From Paenibacillus albus (lineage in GTDB: Bacteria; Bacillota; Bacilli; Paenibacillales; Paenibacillaceae), in NCBI RefSeq assembly GCF_003952225.1, contig NZ_CP034437.1, forward strand, positions 647,001-711,000: DNA of 64,000 bases. The letters run 5' to 3'. The notes beneath the pieces were generated by a model. It did no database searches and was not told the origin of the DNA. It saw only the letters and a program-made list of their open reading frames with translations. Positions 32,530 to 41,564 of this stretch are shown here, piece by piece. The translations under genes were made by a program, and so were the position numbers. How positions within the stretch are numbered: position 1 is the first letter of the stretch; each line of letters starts with the position of its first letter.

Positions 32530-34264
32530 CCCAAGCAGCCTCCTTTGGCAGGATTACGGTAATTTTGATGCCAGCTTCTTCGTTGTTGTCGATATGCATG
32601 CTGAAGCCTTCTCCATAGAAGAAGTGAAGGCGGGTATATACGTTTCGCAGCCCTATGCTGCCTGTTGAGGCGTCGTCGCCCCTAGCGAGACTATTCCTGA
32701 TCTCAGCCAAACGCTCTTCGGTAATCCAGTTGCCGTTGTCCACGATCTCAAGCACGAAACGGTCTTCTTCCTCCTTGCCGTTCACGACAAGCAGATTGAA
32801 CTCATTCTCTGGATTAAAGCCATGCACGAAGAAATTCTCCGCCAGCGGCTGCATCCAGAACTTCACCGTAGACAGCTCAAGCAGAGCGTCATCAACGTTG
32901 TACTGATAATAGAAACGGTCCGGATATTTGAATTCCATGATTTTTAAATACTTATGGAGCAAGTCGAGCTCGCAGCCAAGCGTAATAATATTCTCGTATT
33001 TTACAATATCGCGGTACAATGCGCCTAATGTGGCAATCGCATCGGACGTACCTTCATCACGGCTGCTCAGCGCAAACGACCGAATAACTTCAAGCGTATT
33101 ATACAAAAAATGCGGATTGATCTGGTGCTGAAGTGCCTTCATCTCCGTCTCCTGCTGCTTCAGCTTCAGCAGATAGTTCGTACGGATATGCTTGTCGAGC
33201 TGATGAATCATATCGTCCAGCTCTCTGGCGATCATGCCATATTCGTTCCTCCGGTAGCGAGCCGGATTAATCGGCGCGAAATCCGCGGTCTTGGCGCGGC
33301 CGATGGAGTTAATGATCCTTCGCAGGAAATTCGCATCCTCGCGCAGATTGTATACGATGAGCAGCAGAACGCTAATCATCGCAGCCAGCACAATGAGGAA
33401 TACGATGAGCAGCACGTTTGCTTTCTGACGGACGAGCGCTTCCATATCTATAATACTAACGAACTTGTAATCGAATTGGGTCGATTGAAAAGTGACAAAA
33501 TAAGCACGATCCAGAAGTCCGGTCCGTAGAAAGCCGTGATCACGTTCATCCAGCGCCGCTTGCTTAATCAGCTCCCCCGCCTTGGCATCGCTGCCGGCAA
33601 TGACATACACCTCGCCGGATGTGCTGACGGCACCGGCATCGCTTAGCCGGTAATTCTGCAGCGTCTGGAAGATGCGGTCACTGCTGACAAGGAATCGGAA
33701 CTCGCCCAGCTGACGAGAAATTTGGTTTGGATCAAGCAGCTTCTTGCGATAGATGAAGCCTTCCTGAATGTTCTCCTGAAATAGCGTGCTCGAATTGAGC
33801 AGATTAAATAGAAACTTCGTATTGCCGTTGGTGTCGAAGCGCACTACATTGCCCTTTAGGCTGGTATGCAGGCTCACTTGCGTAATATCTCCATGTCCTC
33901 CGTTACTGAGGAAGGACTTGATATCTTCGGGAAACGAAACGAGCGGCCGGTTATAGTGGCTGTCCTGCAGCCTGCTCGTTAAATAGCCTTCTGCGCTGTT
34001 GCCGAGAAAGTAGCGAACATCGGCGATGAGCCCGCTGTTGGAATAGACCCGCTGCATGAACGCTTCGATTCGGTCGGCGTCGTTCTGGAGCGTATTCTCC
34101 ACCCGGGTGAATGCGCCGCTTGCCTCATTGCGGGAGTTTTGTATCCATTGGTCCAGCAGCACCGCGCAAGTAATCGCTCCAAGCGCGAGGCCAATGCACA
34201 CGACGAACACCGAATAAGCAATGAATTTGCCGCGATAGATTTTGATTTGCAGAAATGAACGCAT
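32522..34264 (-). CDS. Sensor histidine kinase, YesM type
   Basis: The 580-residue kinase has membrane segments at about 15-38 and 284-306 that enclose a 245-residue extracytoplasmic domain. A HAMP-like stretch follows, then QINPHFLYNTLE (phospho-His 385) and a HATPase domain with MQPLAENFFVHG, DNGNWITEE and SIGLRNVYTRL. It stands between a binding-protein gene with a terminator and its response regulator. It is expected to sense the sugar, or its binding protein, outside the cell. Confidence 0.93.
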   Translation of the reverse strand: MRSFLQIKIYRGKFIAYSVFVVCIGLALGAITCAVLLDQWIQNSRNEASGAFTRVENTLQNDADRIEAFMQRVYSNSGLIADVRYFLGNSAEGYLTSRLQDSHYNRPLVSFPEDIKSFLSNGGHGDITQVSLHTSLKGNVVRFDTNGNTKFLFNLLNSSTLFQENIQEGFIYRKKLLDPNQISRQLGEFRFLVSSDRIFQTLQNYRLSDAGAVSTSGEVYVIAGSDAKAGELIKQAALDERDHGFLRTGLLDRAYFVTFQSTQFDYKFVSIIDMEALVRQKANVLLIVFLIVLAAMISVLLLIVYNLREDANFLRRIINSIGRAKTADFAPINPARYRRNEYGMIARELDDMIHQLDKHIRTNYLLKLKQQETEMKALQHQINPHFLYNTLEVIRSFALSSRDEGTSDAIATLGALYRDIVKYENIITLGCELDLLHKYLKIMEFKYPDRFYYQYNVDDALLELSTVKFWMQPLAENFFVHGFNPENEFNLLVVNGKEEEDRFVLEIVDNGNWITEERLAEIRNSLARGDDASTGSIGLRNVYTRLHFFYGEGFSMHIDNNEEAGIKITVILPKEAAWDV

Positions 34265-34364
34265 GCGGCTCTCCTTTGCGGGTGGCTCTAAGCCTGCTGA
34301 TGTTTAAGGCTACAGTTCCACCTTATACCTTAATTATCGACAAAATCAATGCCATAAATGTGTC

Positions 34365-34399
34365 AGAAAACCCGAACGGATCATCCGCTCGGGTTCTCT
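34365..34399 (-). terminator. Terminator after the binding-protein gene
   Basis: Read on minus, AGAGAACCCGAGCGGA pairs with TCCGTTCGGGTTTTCT with a few mismatches. It probably ends the permease/binding-protein message before the kinase gene. Confidence 0.75.
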
Positions 34400-34413
34400 G
34401 AATTGCTATAGGC

Positions 34414-35931
34414 TTATTTGAAGTAGTTGTCGATTTGCTCTTGAGCAGCCTTCATGATTGTATCCATGCCTGCAGCTTTCAGCTCAGAGAGGATCTTCGG
34501 AACCATTTTTTCCGGATCGGAAGCGCCTGTCATGAGTTCATAGCGGTATTTGTCCCATACAGCTTTCGTGTTAGCTACTTCCGTGCCAACCTTGCTGATG
34601 TCGAGTGCGAAGCCCAAGCTCGTGGACGAAATAGCTTGATCGTTCAGCTTGCGAACTTGCTCCCATTGATCCACAGGTGCGCCTTTCGTTACAGCGAGGT
34701 CGAAGAATGTACCTTGCGTGTAAGCAGCCAGCGGCCAAGTATCCGTAGTACGCTCAACTACTTTCTCGCCGTCTACGTTGTTAAAGTCGACGCCCGGCTC
34801 ACCGAAAGCAAGCATGTTACGCAGCTTCGGATCCGTGTTAACCAATTGCAAATATTTCAGAGCTTCTTTCTTGTACTTCGAGTTCGCGGAGATCGCGTTC
34901 AAAGAACCTTGAATCGTGCTCGTTGTGTAGATTGGTCCGAAGACCGGGAACATGTCGTACTTCGCTACGCCTTCGTTAATCTGCCAAGTCGCTTCTGCGC
35001 CTGGGAATGCTTGTGCCGCGAAGAACGGACGCGCTTTGTCTGCTTCTGTCTTCGTTGGTGCATCTGGATTAACGATGCCGTCTTGGTACCATTTATGCAG
35101 CAGTTTCAGACCGTCCATCACATCTTGGTTTTCCAAAACGGAAACCACTTTGCGGGAAGCGTCATCCACTTTAACGCCGATTGGCGGCAAGCCAAGCGTC
35201 ATGTCATCGAAGTTGTTGAAGAAGCCATTAAAGCCATCGCCTTGCGTAAGGGAGAGCGGATAGAAGCTCTTGCCTTCGCCTGCTTTCATATCGTGGAACG
35301 GTTTGTCCAGATCTTTCAGCGACTTGATGCTAGCTGTATCGATTTTGTACTTCTGTACATAGGAATCGTTAAATACCCAGTATTGTGTCAAAGAAGAGTC
35401 CTTGTACGTTGGCACGGAGTAGATTTTACCGCCAACCTTCGTTCCATCCCATACCTTCTGAGGAATCAGATTGTACAGATCAGGCGACTCGCTTTGTACC
35501 AAATCCGTCAGGTCTGCAAAAGCGCCCATGTTGACTTGTTGGTTGTACTTGCCGTTATTCGTAAACATAATATCGAATGGTTCGCCAGTGTTCACGATAG
35601 TATTGATCTTCGTGTCCCAGTCGCCCCAGCTTGCTACTTTAACGTCAACCTTCACGCCGATTTTCTCAGCTGTGTATGCGTTCATTGCAGCGATAGCTTT
35701 GTCAAAGTTCGCAGGAATTTGACCGCCGATTGTCCACCATACCAAAGTAGGAATGTCACCGTCAGCCGGCTTATTCGCATTAGCGTTTGTTGATTGATTG
35801 CTCGAAGCCCCGTTCGTCGCTGCCGTGTTATTCGAAGTATTCGAATTGCTCGACGAGCCGCAAGCTGCAAGAGCGGTTGTCAGGAGTGCTGCAGTACTGA
35901 GTACAAGCAGGTGTTTCATTGTCTTTTTCAT
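34414..35931 (-). CDS. Extracellular solute-binding lipoprotein, LplA-like
   Basis: This 505-residue lipoprotein has lipobox ALAAC (Cys 24), a Ser/Asn/Thr-rich linker and a long SBP fold typical of LplA/LipO-type importers. Its DUF3502-like end runs from WDKYRYELMTG to AQEQIDNYFK. GGGAGG precedes the ATG. It is the third gene after two Lpl-type permeases, separated from them by an intercistronic hairpin. The ligand is probably an oligosaccharide from plant polymers, as usual for such systems; this is inference from family. Confidence 0.92.
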   Translation of the reverse strand: MKKTMKHLLVLSTAALLTTALAACGSSSNSNTSNNTAATNGASSNQSTNANANKPADGDIPTLVWWTIGGQIPANFDKAIAAMNAYTAEKIGVKVDVKVASWGDWDTKINTIVNTGEPFDIMFTNNGKYNQQVNMGAFADLTDLVQSESPDLYNLIPQKVWDGTKVGGKIYSVPTYKDSSLTQYWVFNDSYVQKYKIDTASIKSLKDLDKPFHDMKAGEGKSFYPLSLTQGDGFNGFFNNFDDMTLGLPPIGVKVDDASRKVVSVLENQDVMDGLKLLHKWYQDGIVNPDAPTKTEADKARPFFAAQAFPGAEATWQINEGVAKYDMFPVFGPIYTTSTIQGSLNAISANSKYKKEALKYLQLVNTDPKLRNMLAFGEPGVDFNNVDGEKVVERTTDTWPLAAYTQGTFFDLAVTKGAPVDQWEQVRKLNDQAISSTSLGFALDISKVGTEVANTKAVWDKYRYELMTGASDPEKMVPKILSELKAAGMDTIMKAAQEQIDNYFK

Positions 35932-35963
35932 CTGTATGAACCTCCCTATTTCTTGTGTTTATC

Positions 35964-35988
35964 ATAAACCGGGACATGCCCGGCTTAT
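35964..35988 (-). other. Intercistronic stem-loop between permease and binding-protein genes
   Basis: ATAAACCGGG and CCCGGCTTAT flank a 5-base loop with one mismatch. No T-run follows. It may stabilise the binding-protein message and raise its level above the permeases. Confidence 0.55.
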
Positions 35989-36021
35989 TTCGTTGTGTGT
36001 TGAAGCCTAGCAACCTCGAAG

Positions 36022-36951
36022 TTAACCTTTAACAGCGCCCACCGTCAGACCGGAGATAAAATACTTCTGGAAGAACGGGTAAGCTGCGGCAACAGGCACT
36101 ACGATGATAATCGCCACGGCCATACGAGCCGATTCCTTAGGCATAGTCGCAACCAGAGTCGCGTAGCTGATCCCCATGGTTGATGCGTTCTTCGCCATGG
36201 CATCTACGTTGCTCATCAAGCTGTTGAGCAGCGCCTGCAGCGAGTACAGGTTCTGATCATTGATGTAGAGCATCGACTGGAACCAATCATTCCAATACGA
36301 GAAGCAGAGGAACAAGCCAATGGTAGCAATGAGCGGAAGCGAGATCGGAAGAATAATCGAGAAGAAGATTCTAAGCTGAGCTGCTCCGTCAATTTCCGCG
36401 GATTCGATCAATCCATCCGGAATGGTGCTTCTGAAGAACGTTTTACAGATAATAACGTTGAAGGATGAAACCGCAAGCGGCAGAATCAGCGCCCAGACCG
36501 TATCCTTCAGGCCAAGCAGATTCGAGTTGATGTAGTAGCTGGACACCAAGCCGCCGTTGAACACCATCGGGATGAACACGATCCATGTCAGCAATCCTTT
36601 TAACTTATAATTCGGCCGGGAGATAACATAACCCATGGAAGTTGTAAGCAGGATGCCGAGCACGGTACCGACTACCGTAACGAGTACGGAAACGCCAAGC
36701 GCACGAGAAATCATTCTCCCTTGCTGCGCGATGAAGTGATAGGATTCACCCGAAAGCGCCGTTGGAATGAGATGATACCCTGTATTCCGAATCGAGTCCT
36801 CACTGGAGAACGAGATCGACAGGACTACAATGACAGGAACCAAGCAGACTAACGCTAACAATATAAAAATGATATGGAACACGACGTTGGTGGTATTGCT
36901 GACCCGGTTGAACTTATCGAGACCGGATTCGTATTTCGCTCTTGTTGACAT
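36022..36951 (-). CDS. Sugar ABC transporter permease, LplC/YtcP type
   Basis: The 309-residue permease has six membrane segments and the EAA loop ESAEIDGAAQLRIFFSIILPIS. The C-terminal PVAAAYPFFQKYFISGLTVGAVKG is the hallmark end of LplC-type permeases. It follows the partner permease after 16 bases and precedes the lipoprotein gene. It relies on an ATPase encoded elsewhere (MsmX-like). Confidence 0.93.
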   Translation of the reverse strand: MSTRAKYESGLDKFNRVSNTTNVVFHIIFILLALVCLVPVIVVLSISFSSEDSIRNTGYHLIPTALSGESYHFIAQQGRMISRALGVSVLVTVVGTVLGILLTTSMGYVISRPNYKLKGLLTWIVFIPMVFNGGLVSSYYINSNLLGLKDTVWALILPLAVSSFNVIICKTFFRSTIPDGLIESAEIDGAAQLRIFFSIILPISLPLIATIGLFLCFSYWNDWFQSMLYINDQNLYSLQALLNSLMSNVDAMAKNASTMGISYATLVATMPKESARMAVAIIIVVPVAAAYPFFQKYFISGLTVGAVKG

Positions 36952-36967
36952 TTTCGCTAGCTCCCCC

Positions 36968-37912
36968 TTACATCATCGCGCTGTCTGGATCTACCTTGCG
37001 GACTACCCAGTTAGCGATCAGAATCGTTACACATCCGAGTACGGACTGTACGAAAGCGGAAGCGGAGGCCATACCTACCGTAGCGGTCTTGAGCTGCTTA
37101 TAGACGAGCACGTCGACCGTCGTCGTCACGTTAAACAGCGAGTTCGAATCCCGCGGAACTTGGAAGAACAACCCGAAGTCGGTGTAGAAAATGCGGCCGA
37201 CCGAAAGGATGAACATCATCACGATAACCATCTTCATGAGCGGCAGCGTAATGAATTTCGTCTGCTGCCATTTCGAAGCGCCATCAATAACAGCGGCCTC
37301 GTAGTAAGTGTTGTCGATCCCTGTAATCGTCGCGAGGTAGACAACCATGCCATAGCCGAGACCTTTCCACAGGTTCATGAACACCAGGAAGTACGGCCAG
37401 TATTTCTCTTCCATGTACCAGTTGATCGGATCATGGCCGAGATCAGCCAGGAATTGATTGGCGATCCCTTTATCGAAGCTTAAGAACGCCCAAATAACCG
37501 CCGAAACGACGACCCAGGATAAGAAATAAGGCAGGAACATCATCGTTTGATATACTTTGCCGGCCTTGCGGCTATGAAGCTGACCAACCATCAGCGCTAA
37601 TGTAACAGGCACCAGAATGCCAAGAAGAATAAAGATGAAATTGTATCCCAGCGTGTTGCGTATGACGACCCATGCGTCGTTCGACTTGAACAGGAACTCG
37701 AAGTTCTTGAAGCCGGACCAATCGCTATGAATGACATTGCTTAGGAAGCCTCCGTATATTTTGAAATCCTTGAAGGCAATGATAAGGCCGAACATCGGCA
37801 AGAAACAGAACAGGACGTACCAAATCGTGGTTGGCAAAGCCAACAGCGACAGCTCAGTATCCTGTGTCCGCCAGCGCGTTCGCAAGCGTTTACGCTCGCT
37901 CTTTGAATCCAT
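36968..37912 (-). CDS. Sugar ABC transporter permease, LplB/YteP type
   Basis: The 314-residue permease has six membrane segments, the N-terminal LLALPTTIWYVLFCFLPMFG and KDFKIYGG typical of LplB/YteP, and the EAA loop EAAVIDGASKWQQTKFITLPLM. It is the first gene of the importer operon, with GGAAGGAGTTGCTAAC before the ATG. Three tandem 13-bp operator-like repeats (37932-37971) lie just upstream. Confidence 0.93.
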   Translation of the reverse strand: MDSKSERKRLRTRWRTQDTELSLLALPTTIWYVLFCFLPMFGLIIAFKDFKIYGGFLSNVIHSDWSGFKNFEFLFKSNDAWVVIRNTLGYNFIFILLGILVPVTLALMVGQLHSRKAGKVYQTMMFLPYFLSWVVVSAVIWAFLSFDKGIANQFLADLGHDPINWYMEEKYWPYFLVFMNLWKGLGYGMVVYLATITGIDNTYYEAAVIDGASKWQQTKFITLPLMKMVIVMMFILSVGRIFYTDFGLFFQVPRDSNSLFNVTTTVDVLVYKQLKTATVGMASASAFVQSVLGCVTILIANWVVRKVDPDSAMM

Positions 37913-37931
37913 GTTAGCAACTCCTTCCGTG

Positions 37932-37971
37932 TGTACGCGCTTACAGGCAACGCTTTCAGTGAACGCTTACA
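37932..37971. promoter_or_regulatory. Three tandem 13-bp operator-like repeats (cre-like)
   Basis: TGTACGCGCTTACA, AGGCAACGCTTTCA and AGTGAACGCTTACA follow each other with an exact 13-bp period, each sharing one base with the next. Each is one or two mismatches from the CcpA cre pattern TGNAANCGNWWNCA on the minus strand. They lie between a candidate -10 (TACAAT on minus, about 37998) and the ribosome site, a good place for repression. Confidence 0.6.
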
Positions 37972-38097
37972 GCTCGTTCTTACACTAGTAATTGTAATGA
38001 AAATGGACGGTTGCATTCCAGACAATAAACATAAGACCACAGTCAACAAACGTTAGATTTACGACAAAAAAAATGAGATCCAACTATACTTTTTAGG

Positions 38098-38217
38098 TAT
38101 CCTCGCTATTGAAAGTGGGCTAACAGACTCACATTCGTTATTCAGCCGATATCTCATTCTTTCAAATTCCAACGGACTACAGCGTCGCTATTGTGAGCAA
38201 AAGCAGCCTTTTCGAGC
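38098..38217. repeat. Degenerate intergenic repeat, about 50-bp unit
   Basis: Two units starting at 38121 (TAACAGACTCACATTCGTTATT) and 38171 (AACGGACTACAGCGTCGCTATT) align over their length; a partial unit ending in GCTATTG lies before them. Otherwise the 390-base gap from 37913 to 38301 holds the operators of the importer operon and a terminator, and no gene. Confidence 0.45.
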
Positions 38218-38248
38218 AGATGCAGTCCTCCTCCTGTGCACCCATACA

Positions 38249-38283
38249 AAAAGAAGGCCCTCCCTACGGAGCGGCCTTCTTTT
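38249..38283 (-). terminator. Terminator after the HxlR gene
   Basis: AAAAGAAGGCC and GGCCTTCTTTT arms enclose CTCC-CTAC-GGAG. On the minus strand the stem ends in TTTT and TTGT. Confidence 0.85.
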
Positions 38284-38301
38284 CGTGTTCCACCTCTATA
38301 A

Positions 38302-38637
38302 TCAGTCGATTGCTTTAGCTCCCCACTTCTCGGCCCACTTCTCCATTTCCTGCAGCGACAGCTGAAAGTCCATCCCTTTCTCTGTCAATGAATACTCCAC
38401 CGTTACGGGTACGGTAGGGAATACCTGCCGCAATACAATGCCGTTCTGCTCCAGGTGCCGCAGCGCATCCGTTAACGATTGCGTCTTAACGACGACCAAG
38501 TCCCGATGAAGCTGATTAAACCGTTTGGGGCCTTTCGATAACTCTGCAATCACTAGAAACGCCCATTTCGCGCCAAGAATCTGCAGCACAGCACAGATGC
38601 GGGGAAAACCTTGCGCGTCTTCCTTCTGAGGCTCCAT
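38302..38637 (-). CDS. HxlR-family transcriptional regulator
   Basis: The 111-residue winged-helix protein has the HxlR pattern: CAVLQILGAKWAFLVIAELSKGPKRFNQL, then TDALRHLEQNGIVLRQVFPTVPVTVEYSLTEKG. A single Cys near residue 16 sits where redox-sensing HxlR proteins such as YodB carry theirs. It is divergent from an MFS transporter, with two dyads in the shared gap, so it probably represses both. Confidence 0.9.
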   Translation of the reverse strand: MEPQKEDAQGFPRICAVLQILGAKWAFLVIAELSKGPKRFNQLHRDLVVVKTQSLTDALRHLEQNGIVLRQVFPTVPVTVEYSLTEKGMDFQLSLQEMEKWAEKWGAKAID

Positions 38638-38647
38638 TCGCCACCTA

Positions 38648-38721
38648 CTTACTTATAGTATAGTAAGTCAATATACTTTGATAATATCCAAATACTTTGC
38701 CTTCTTACTTTATTAAAGTAA
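38648..38721. promoter_or_regulatory. Two HxlR-type dyads between regulator and MFS gene
   Basis: CTTACT and AGTAAG are spaced by eight bases (38648-38667). TTACTTTA and TAAAGTAA are spaced by one base (38705-38721). The second dyad lies just before a -10-like TATACT at about 38728 for the MFS gene. Confidence 0.7.
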
Positions 38722-38776
38722 TCCCATTATACTGCAAGTATGAATCGACGAATAGATCACGAAAGGACTGAATCAT

Positions 38777-39982
38777 ATGAATCGACTGTCCATCTATGTG
38801 CTTGCTCTTGGGGTATTCCTAACGGCAACCTCCGAGCTTGTTGTCTCCGGTATTCTTCGTCTCATCGCTGCAGATTTACACGTCTCCGTTGGCCTTGCAG
38901 GGCAACTCATTACAGCCTATTCGCTATCTTTTGCAATTGGTGCCCCTATCTTCGTATCGCTCACTTCACGCATGGGGCGCAAAAAAGTGCTGTTAGGCTC
39001 GTTAGCCGTTTTTGTCATCGGCAGCCTGGTTTCCATTGTGAGTTCAAGTATTGAACTCCTGATGATTTCACGCATCATTCTAGGCGCAAGCTCTGGCGTC
39101 TATCTTGTCGTCACTTTCGGTACAGTGGCTAAGCTCGTGCCTTCCGAGAAGTTAGGCGGTGCAATTAGTATCATCGTTCTCGGCTTTAGCAGCGCGATGA
39201 TTCTCGGCGTTCCCGTTGGAATTATTATATCGAGCTGGATGAATTGGCGCGCAATCTTCCTCATTCTAAGCTTACTCAGCTTGGTGATGGCCTATGTAAT
39301 CCATCGACTCCTTCCCGATATTGATGGCGATGCGACTGTTAGATTCGGGCAACAGTTCAAGGTGCTAGGAAGTACCGTTATCGTAAGCGCCCTGTTTCTT
39401 ACCTTCTTTAAGGAATCCGGAAATTCGGTTTTCTTTACGTATCTAACGCCATTTCTCCAAGACATTCTTCATCTGAAAGCCTCAAGCGTCAGCGTAATCA
39501 TGCTTGTATTCGGCATTATTGGCACGATTGGTTCCCGTCTCGGCGGGTACGGCATCGACAGGTGGGGAGCTGCCCGCATTATAACGATCAGTATCATCGT
39601 TCATGCTGCAGTGTTGGCTCTTCTGCCCTCGGTAACAGGATCGCTAGCCGTCGAAATCATATTGCTCTCCTTCATGGTATTGGCGATGTTCGCATCCGGT
39701 CCTGCCATTCAAACTTACTTCATTCAGCAAGCCCCGCAGTCTTCTAATCTCGTACTGAGTCTGAACACCTCAATCATTCATTTGGGATTGGCAGCCGGAG
39801 CCGGGGCTGGCGGTGCAATGATCAATGCAACCTCTACGTTACGTTATAATCCTTGGCTCGCGAGCATTATTGTTGCCTTTGGTTTAGCAGCCGCTATCGT
39901 TAGTTTTACGATGCGAGATGCCGCCATTGCCGGTCTTATCAAACGGCACTTCTTCACGCAAAAACAAGGGCACCGAAGTTAA
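38777..39982 (+). CDS. MFS efflux transporter, DHA1 type
   Basis: The 401-residue protein has twelve membrane segments. The loop after helix 2 reads SLTSRMGRKKVLL, and helix 1 has FLTATSELVVSGIL, similar to the YdhP/AraJ-like group of sugar or drug effluxers. AAAGGACTG precedes the ATG. It is controlled by the divergent HxlR regulator. The substrate is unknown. Confidence 0.9.
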   Translation: MNRLSIYVLALGVFLTATSELVVSGILRLIAADLHVSVGLAGQLITAYSLSFAIGAPIFVSLTSRMGRKKVLLGSLAVFVIGSLVSIVSSSIELLMISRIILGASSGVYLVVTFGTVAKLVPSEKLGGAISIIVLGFSSAMILGVPVGIIISSWMNWRAIFLILSLLSLVMAYVIHRLLPDIDGDATVRFGQQFKVLGSTVIVSALFLTFFKESGNSVFFTYLTPFLQDILHLKASSVSVIMLVFGIIGTIGSRLGGYGIDRWGAARIITISIIVHAAVLALLPSVTGSLAVEIILLSFMVLAMFASGPAIQTYFIQQAPQSSNLVLSLNTSIIHLGLAAGAGAGGAMINATSTLRYNPWLASIIVAFGLAAAIVSFTMRDAAIAGLIKRHFFTQKQGHRS

Positions 39983-39996
39983 CGGTGCCCTTGTTT
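39962..39996. terminator. Terminator overlapping the MFS stop codon
   Basis: AAACAAGGGCACCG and CGGTGCCCTTGTTT form a perfect 14-bp stem that includes the stop codon region. It may serve both this gene and the convergent gene ending at 40015. Confidence 0.8.
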
Positions 39997-40014
39997 ATCC
40001 GTACTGCGCATCAC

Positions 40015-40842
40015 TTATTTCTGCGGAGCCATATTGTTGTAGATGCGATCTGCATGAACCTTGCCTGTGCTTACATCTTCCGAAGTGAAGCCGGATACGA
40101 AGTTGCCCACTTTAAACTCCTTCTGCAGCAGTTCATCGGATGGTGCAGCCGCGTTAGGGCCGTCGATGCCCAGCTTCGTATCTGCCGTTACGGTTACCCA
40201 CAGCTCGCCAACCTTGAAGCTCTTGCCGTCCGCGCTTACTTCGCTGATTTCACCGTTAATGTTGGCTGCCATCTTGCCGCCTTTAGTAGGCGCGTTCGCA
40301 GCGCTGTCCTTCGCCGGTGCCATATTGTTATAGATCACGTCTGCCGTTACTTTACCCGTGCTTACATCCTGCGACGTGAATCCGGACACGATATTGCCGA
40401 CTTTAAACTCCTTCTGCAGCAAGTCCTCGGATGGTGCCGATGCTGTCGGCTCATTGCTGCCAAGCTTCGTTTGATCCGTAACCGTCACCCACAGGTCGCC
40501 TACTTTAAAGCTTTTGCCGTCTGCGCTTACTTCGGAGATGACGCCATCAATGTTGACAGCTACTTTGCCTTGAATCGGCGGCTTCGTTGTCGCTCCAGTT
40601 GGCGGTGATGTTACAGCAGTTGGAGTCGAACCATTATTATGATTCACAGTAAAAATAGTTACAGCTAGTACCGCGCATGCCGCGATTCCCGTCCACCCAA
40701 TCAGCTTTCTTTTCTTTGCTTGCTCCATAAATAATCTCTCCTTTGATTTGGTTTGCATCAGCTTTCTATATGTTGCTTCCTTGAAATCTTCACTTGTCTT
40801 CACGTTAGACATCGCTGACTTGTAAACCGATTTCTTCATCAT
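40015..40842 (-). CDS. Putative anti-sigma protein with a duplicated extracellular domain
   Basis: The 275-residue protein has a cytoplasmic part of about 47 residues, one membrane segment (48-65), a Thr/Pro-rich linker, and two near-identical domains (93-176 and 190-273). Each domain runs from GxISEVSADGKSFKVG through WVTVT and LLQKEFKVGN to IYNNMAP, similar to DUF5666-like beta domains. The start overlaps the ECF sigma gene by 38 bases, with GGAGG five bases upstream. Gene order and topology suggest an anti-sigma factor, but no ZAS or RsiW zinc motif is visible. It could be an unusual regulator or a sigma-controlled surface protein. Confidence 0.82.
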   Translation of the reverse strand: MMKKSVYKSAMSNVKTSEDFKEATYRKLMQTKSKERLFMEQAKKRKLIGWTGIAACAVLAVTIFTVNHNNGSTPTAVTSPPTGATTKPPIQGKVAVNIDGVISEVSADGKSFKVGDLWVTVTDQTKLGSNEPTASAPSEDLLQKEFKVGNIVSGFTSQDVSTGKVTADVIYNNMAPAKDSAANAPTKGGKMAANINGEISEVSADGKSFKVGELWVTVTADTKLGIDGPNAAAPSDELLQKEFKVGNFVSGFTSEDVSTGKVHADRIYNNMAPQK

Positions 40843-41317
40843 CCAGGCCTCCGATCTTCTCTTTTAAGAGCTGGCGTCCTCTGGCAAGCCATGTTCCGAC
40901 CGTTGCGGGCTTAGCCTGCAAAATAACCGCAATCTCCTGGATCGAGTATCCCTCATAGTAGTGCAGATGGATCGGAATTCGGTATTTCTTATCCAAGGCG
41001 AGCACGGTCTGCAGAACCTCGCTCTCTTCCTTGGGGAGGTAGCTTAGGTCTTCGGGAACCGGGTTTCTGCTTCTAAACCAGCCGGTTTTCAGCATGTTTT
41101 TGCTTTTATTAATAGTCGTTCGGATCAGCCATGCTTTCTCATGTTCGCGGTTCTGGAAGACAGGACGCTTCTGCAAGTAAGTGAGAAACACATCCTGCGC
41201 GACTTCCTCGGCATCCGCCGTATTCTTCAAATAGGCAAAAGCGACCTTAATCAAGCTTTGCGAATGTTCATCCAATGCCCGTCGCACGGATTCATTGAGC
41301 TCATATGAATCGTACAC
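40805..41317 (-). CDS. ECF-family RNA polymerase sigma factor
   Basis: The 170-residue protein carries region 2 (SLIKVAFAYLKNTADAEEVAQDVFLTYL) and region 4 (IPIHLHYYEGYSIQEIAVILQAKPATVGTWLARGRQLLKE). The start is set as GTG at 41317, six bases after AAAGGAGGT; a GTG at 41335 overlaps that site. The following gene is likely its membrane regulator. A possible ECF -35 element, TGAACC, lies near 41376-41381, but no clear -10 was found. Confidence 0.92.
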   Translation of the reverse strand: MYDSYELNESVRRALDEHSQSLIKVAFAYLKNTADAEEVAQDVFLTYLQKRPVFQNREHEKAWLIRTTINKSKNMLKTGWFRSRNPVPEDLSYLPKEESEVLQTVLALDKKYRIPIHLHYYEGYSIQEIAVILQAKPATVGTWLARGRQLLKEKIGGLDDEEIGLQVSDV

Positions 41318-41564
41318 CCAAGCACCTCCTTTCACTTGTAATACAACTCAGAGGGCTGCTATTTTTCATTGCGGTTCATTTTTTTGAAAAAGGCTATTTA
41401 TTTTCAAGTCGCCTACATCTCTCTAGACGGCCCAACGCTTCCAGATGACTGCAACCAAGCAGCATGTAAATTCGCCCAAACCCGGTATACAAACACAAAA
41501 AAGACAAACTCCCTCGCCTGCAAGCAGGGCTGGAATTCGCCTCTTTCACTACCAACTATTAAGG

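Noticed and set aside
34435..35793. Open frame of 452 codons on the plus strand
   Set aside because: It is antisense to the LplA-like gene, with no family pattern or ribosome site.
41318..41412. ECF autoregulatory promoter before the sigma gene
   Set aside because: A -35-like TGAACC is present on the minus strand but no fitting -10 was found at 15-17 bases.
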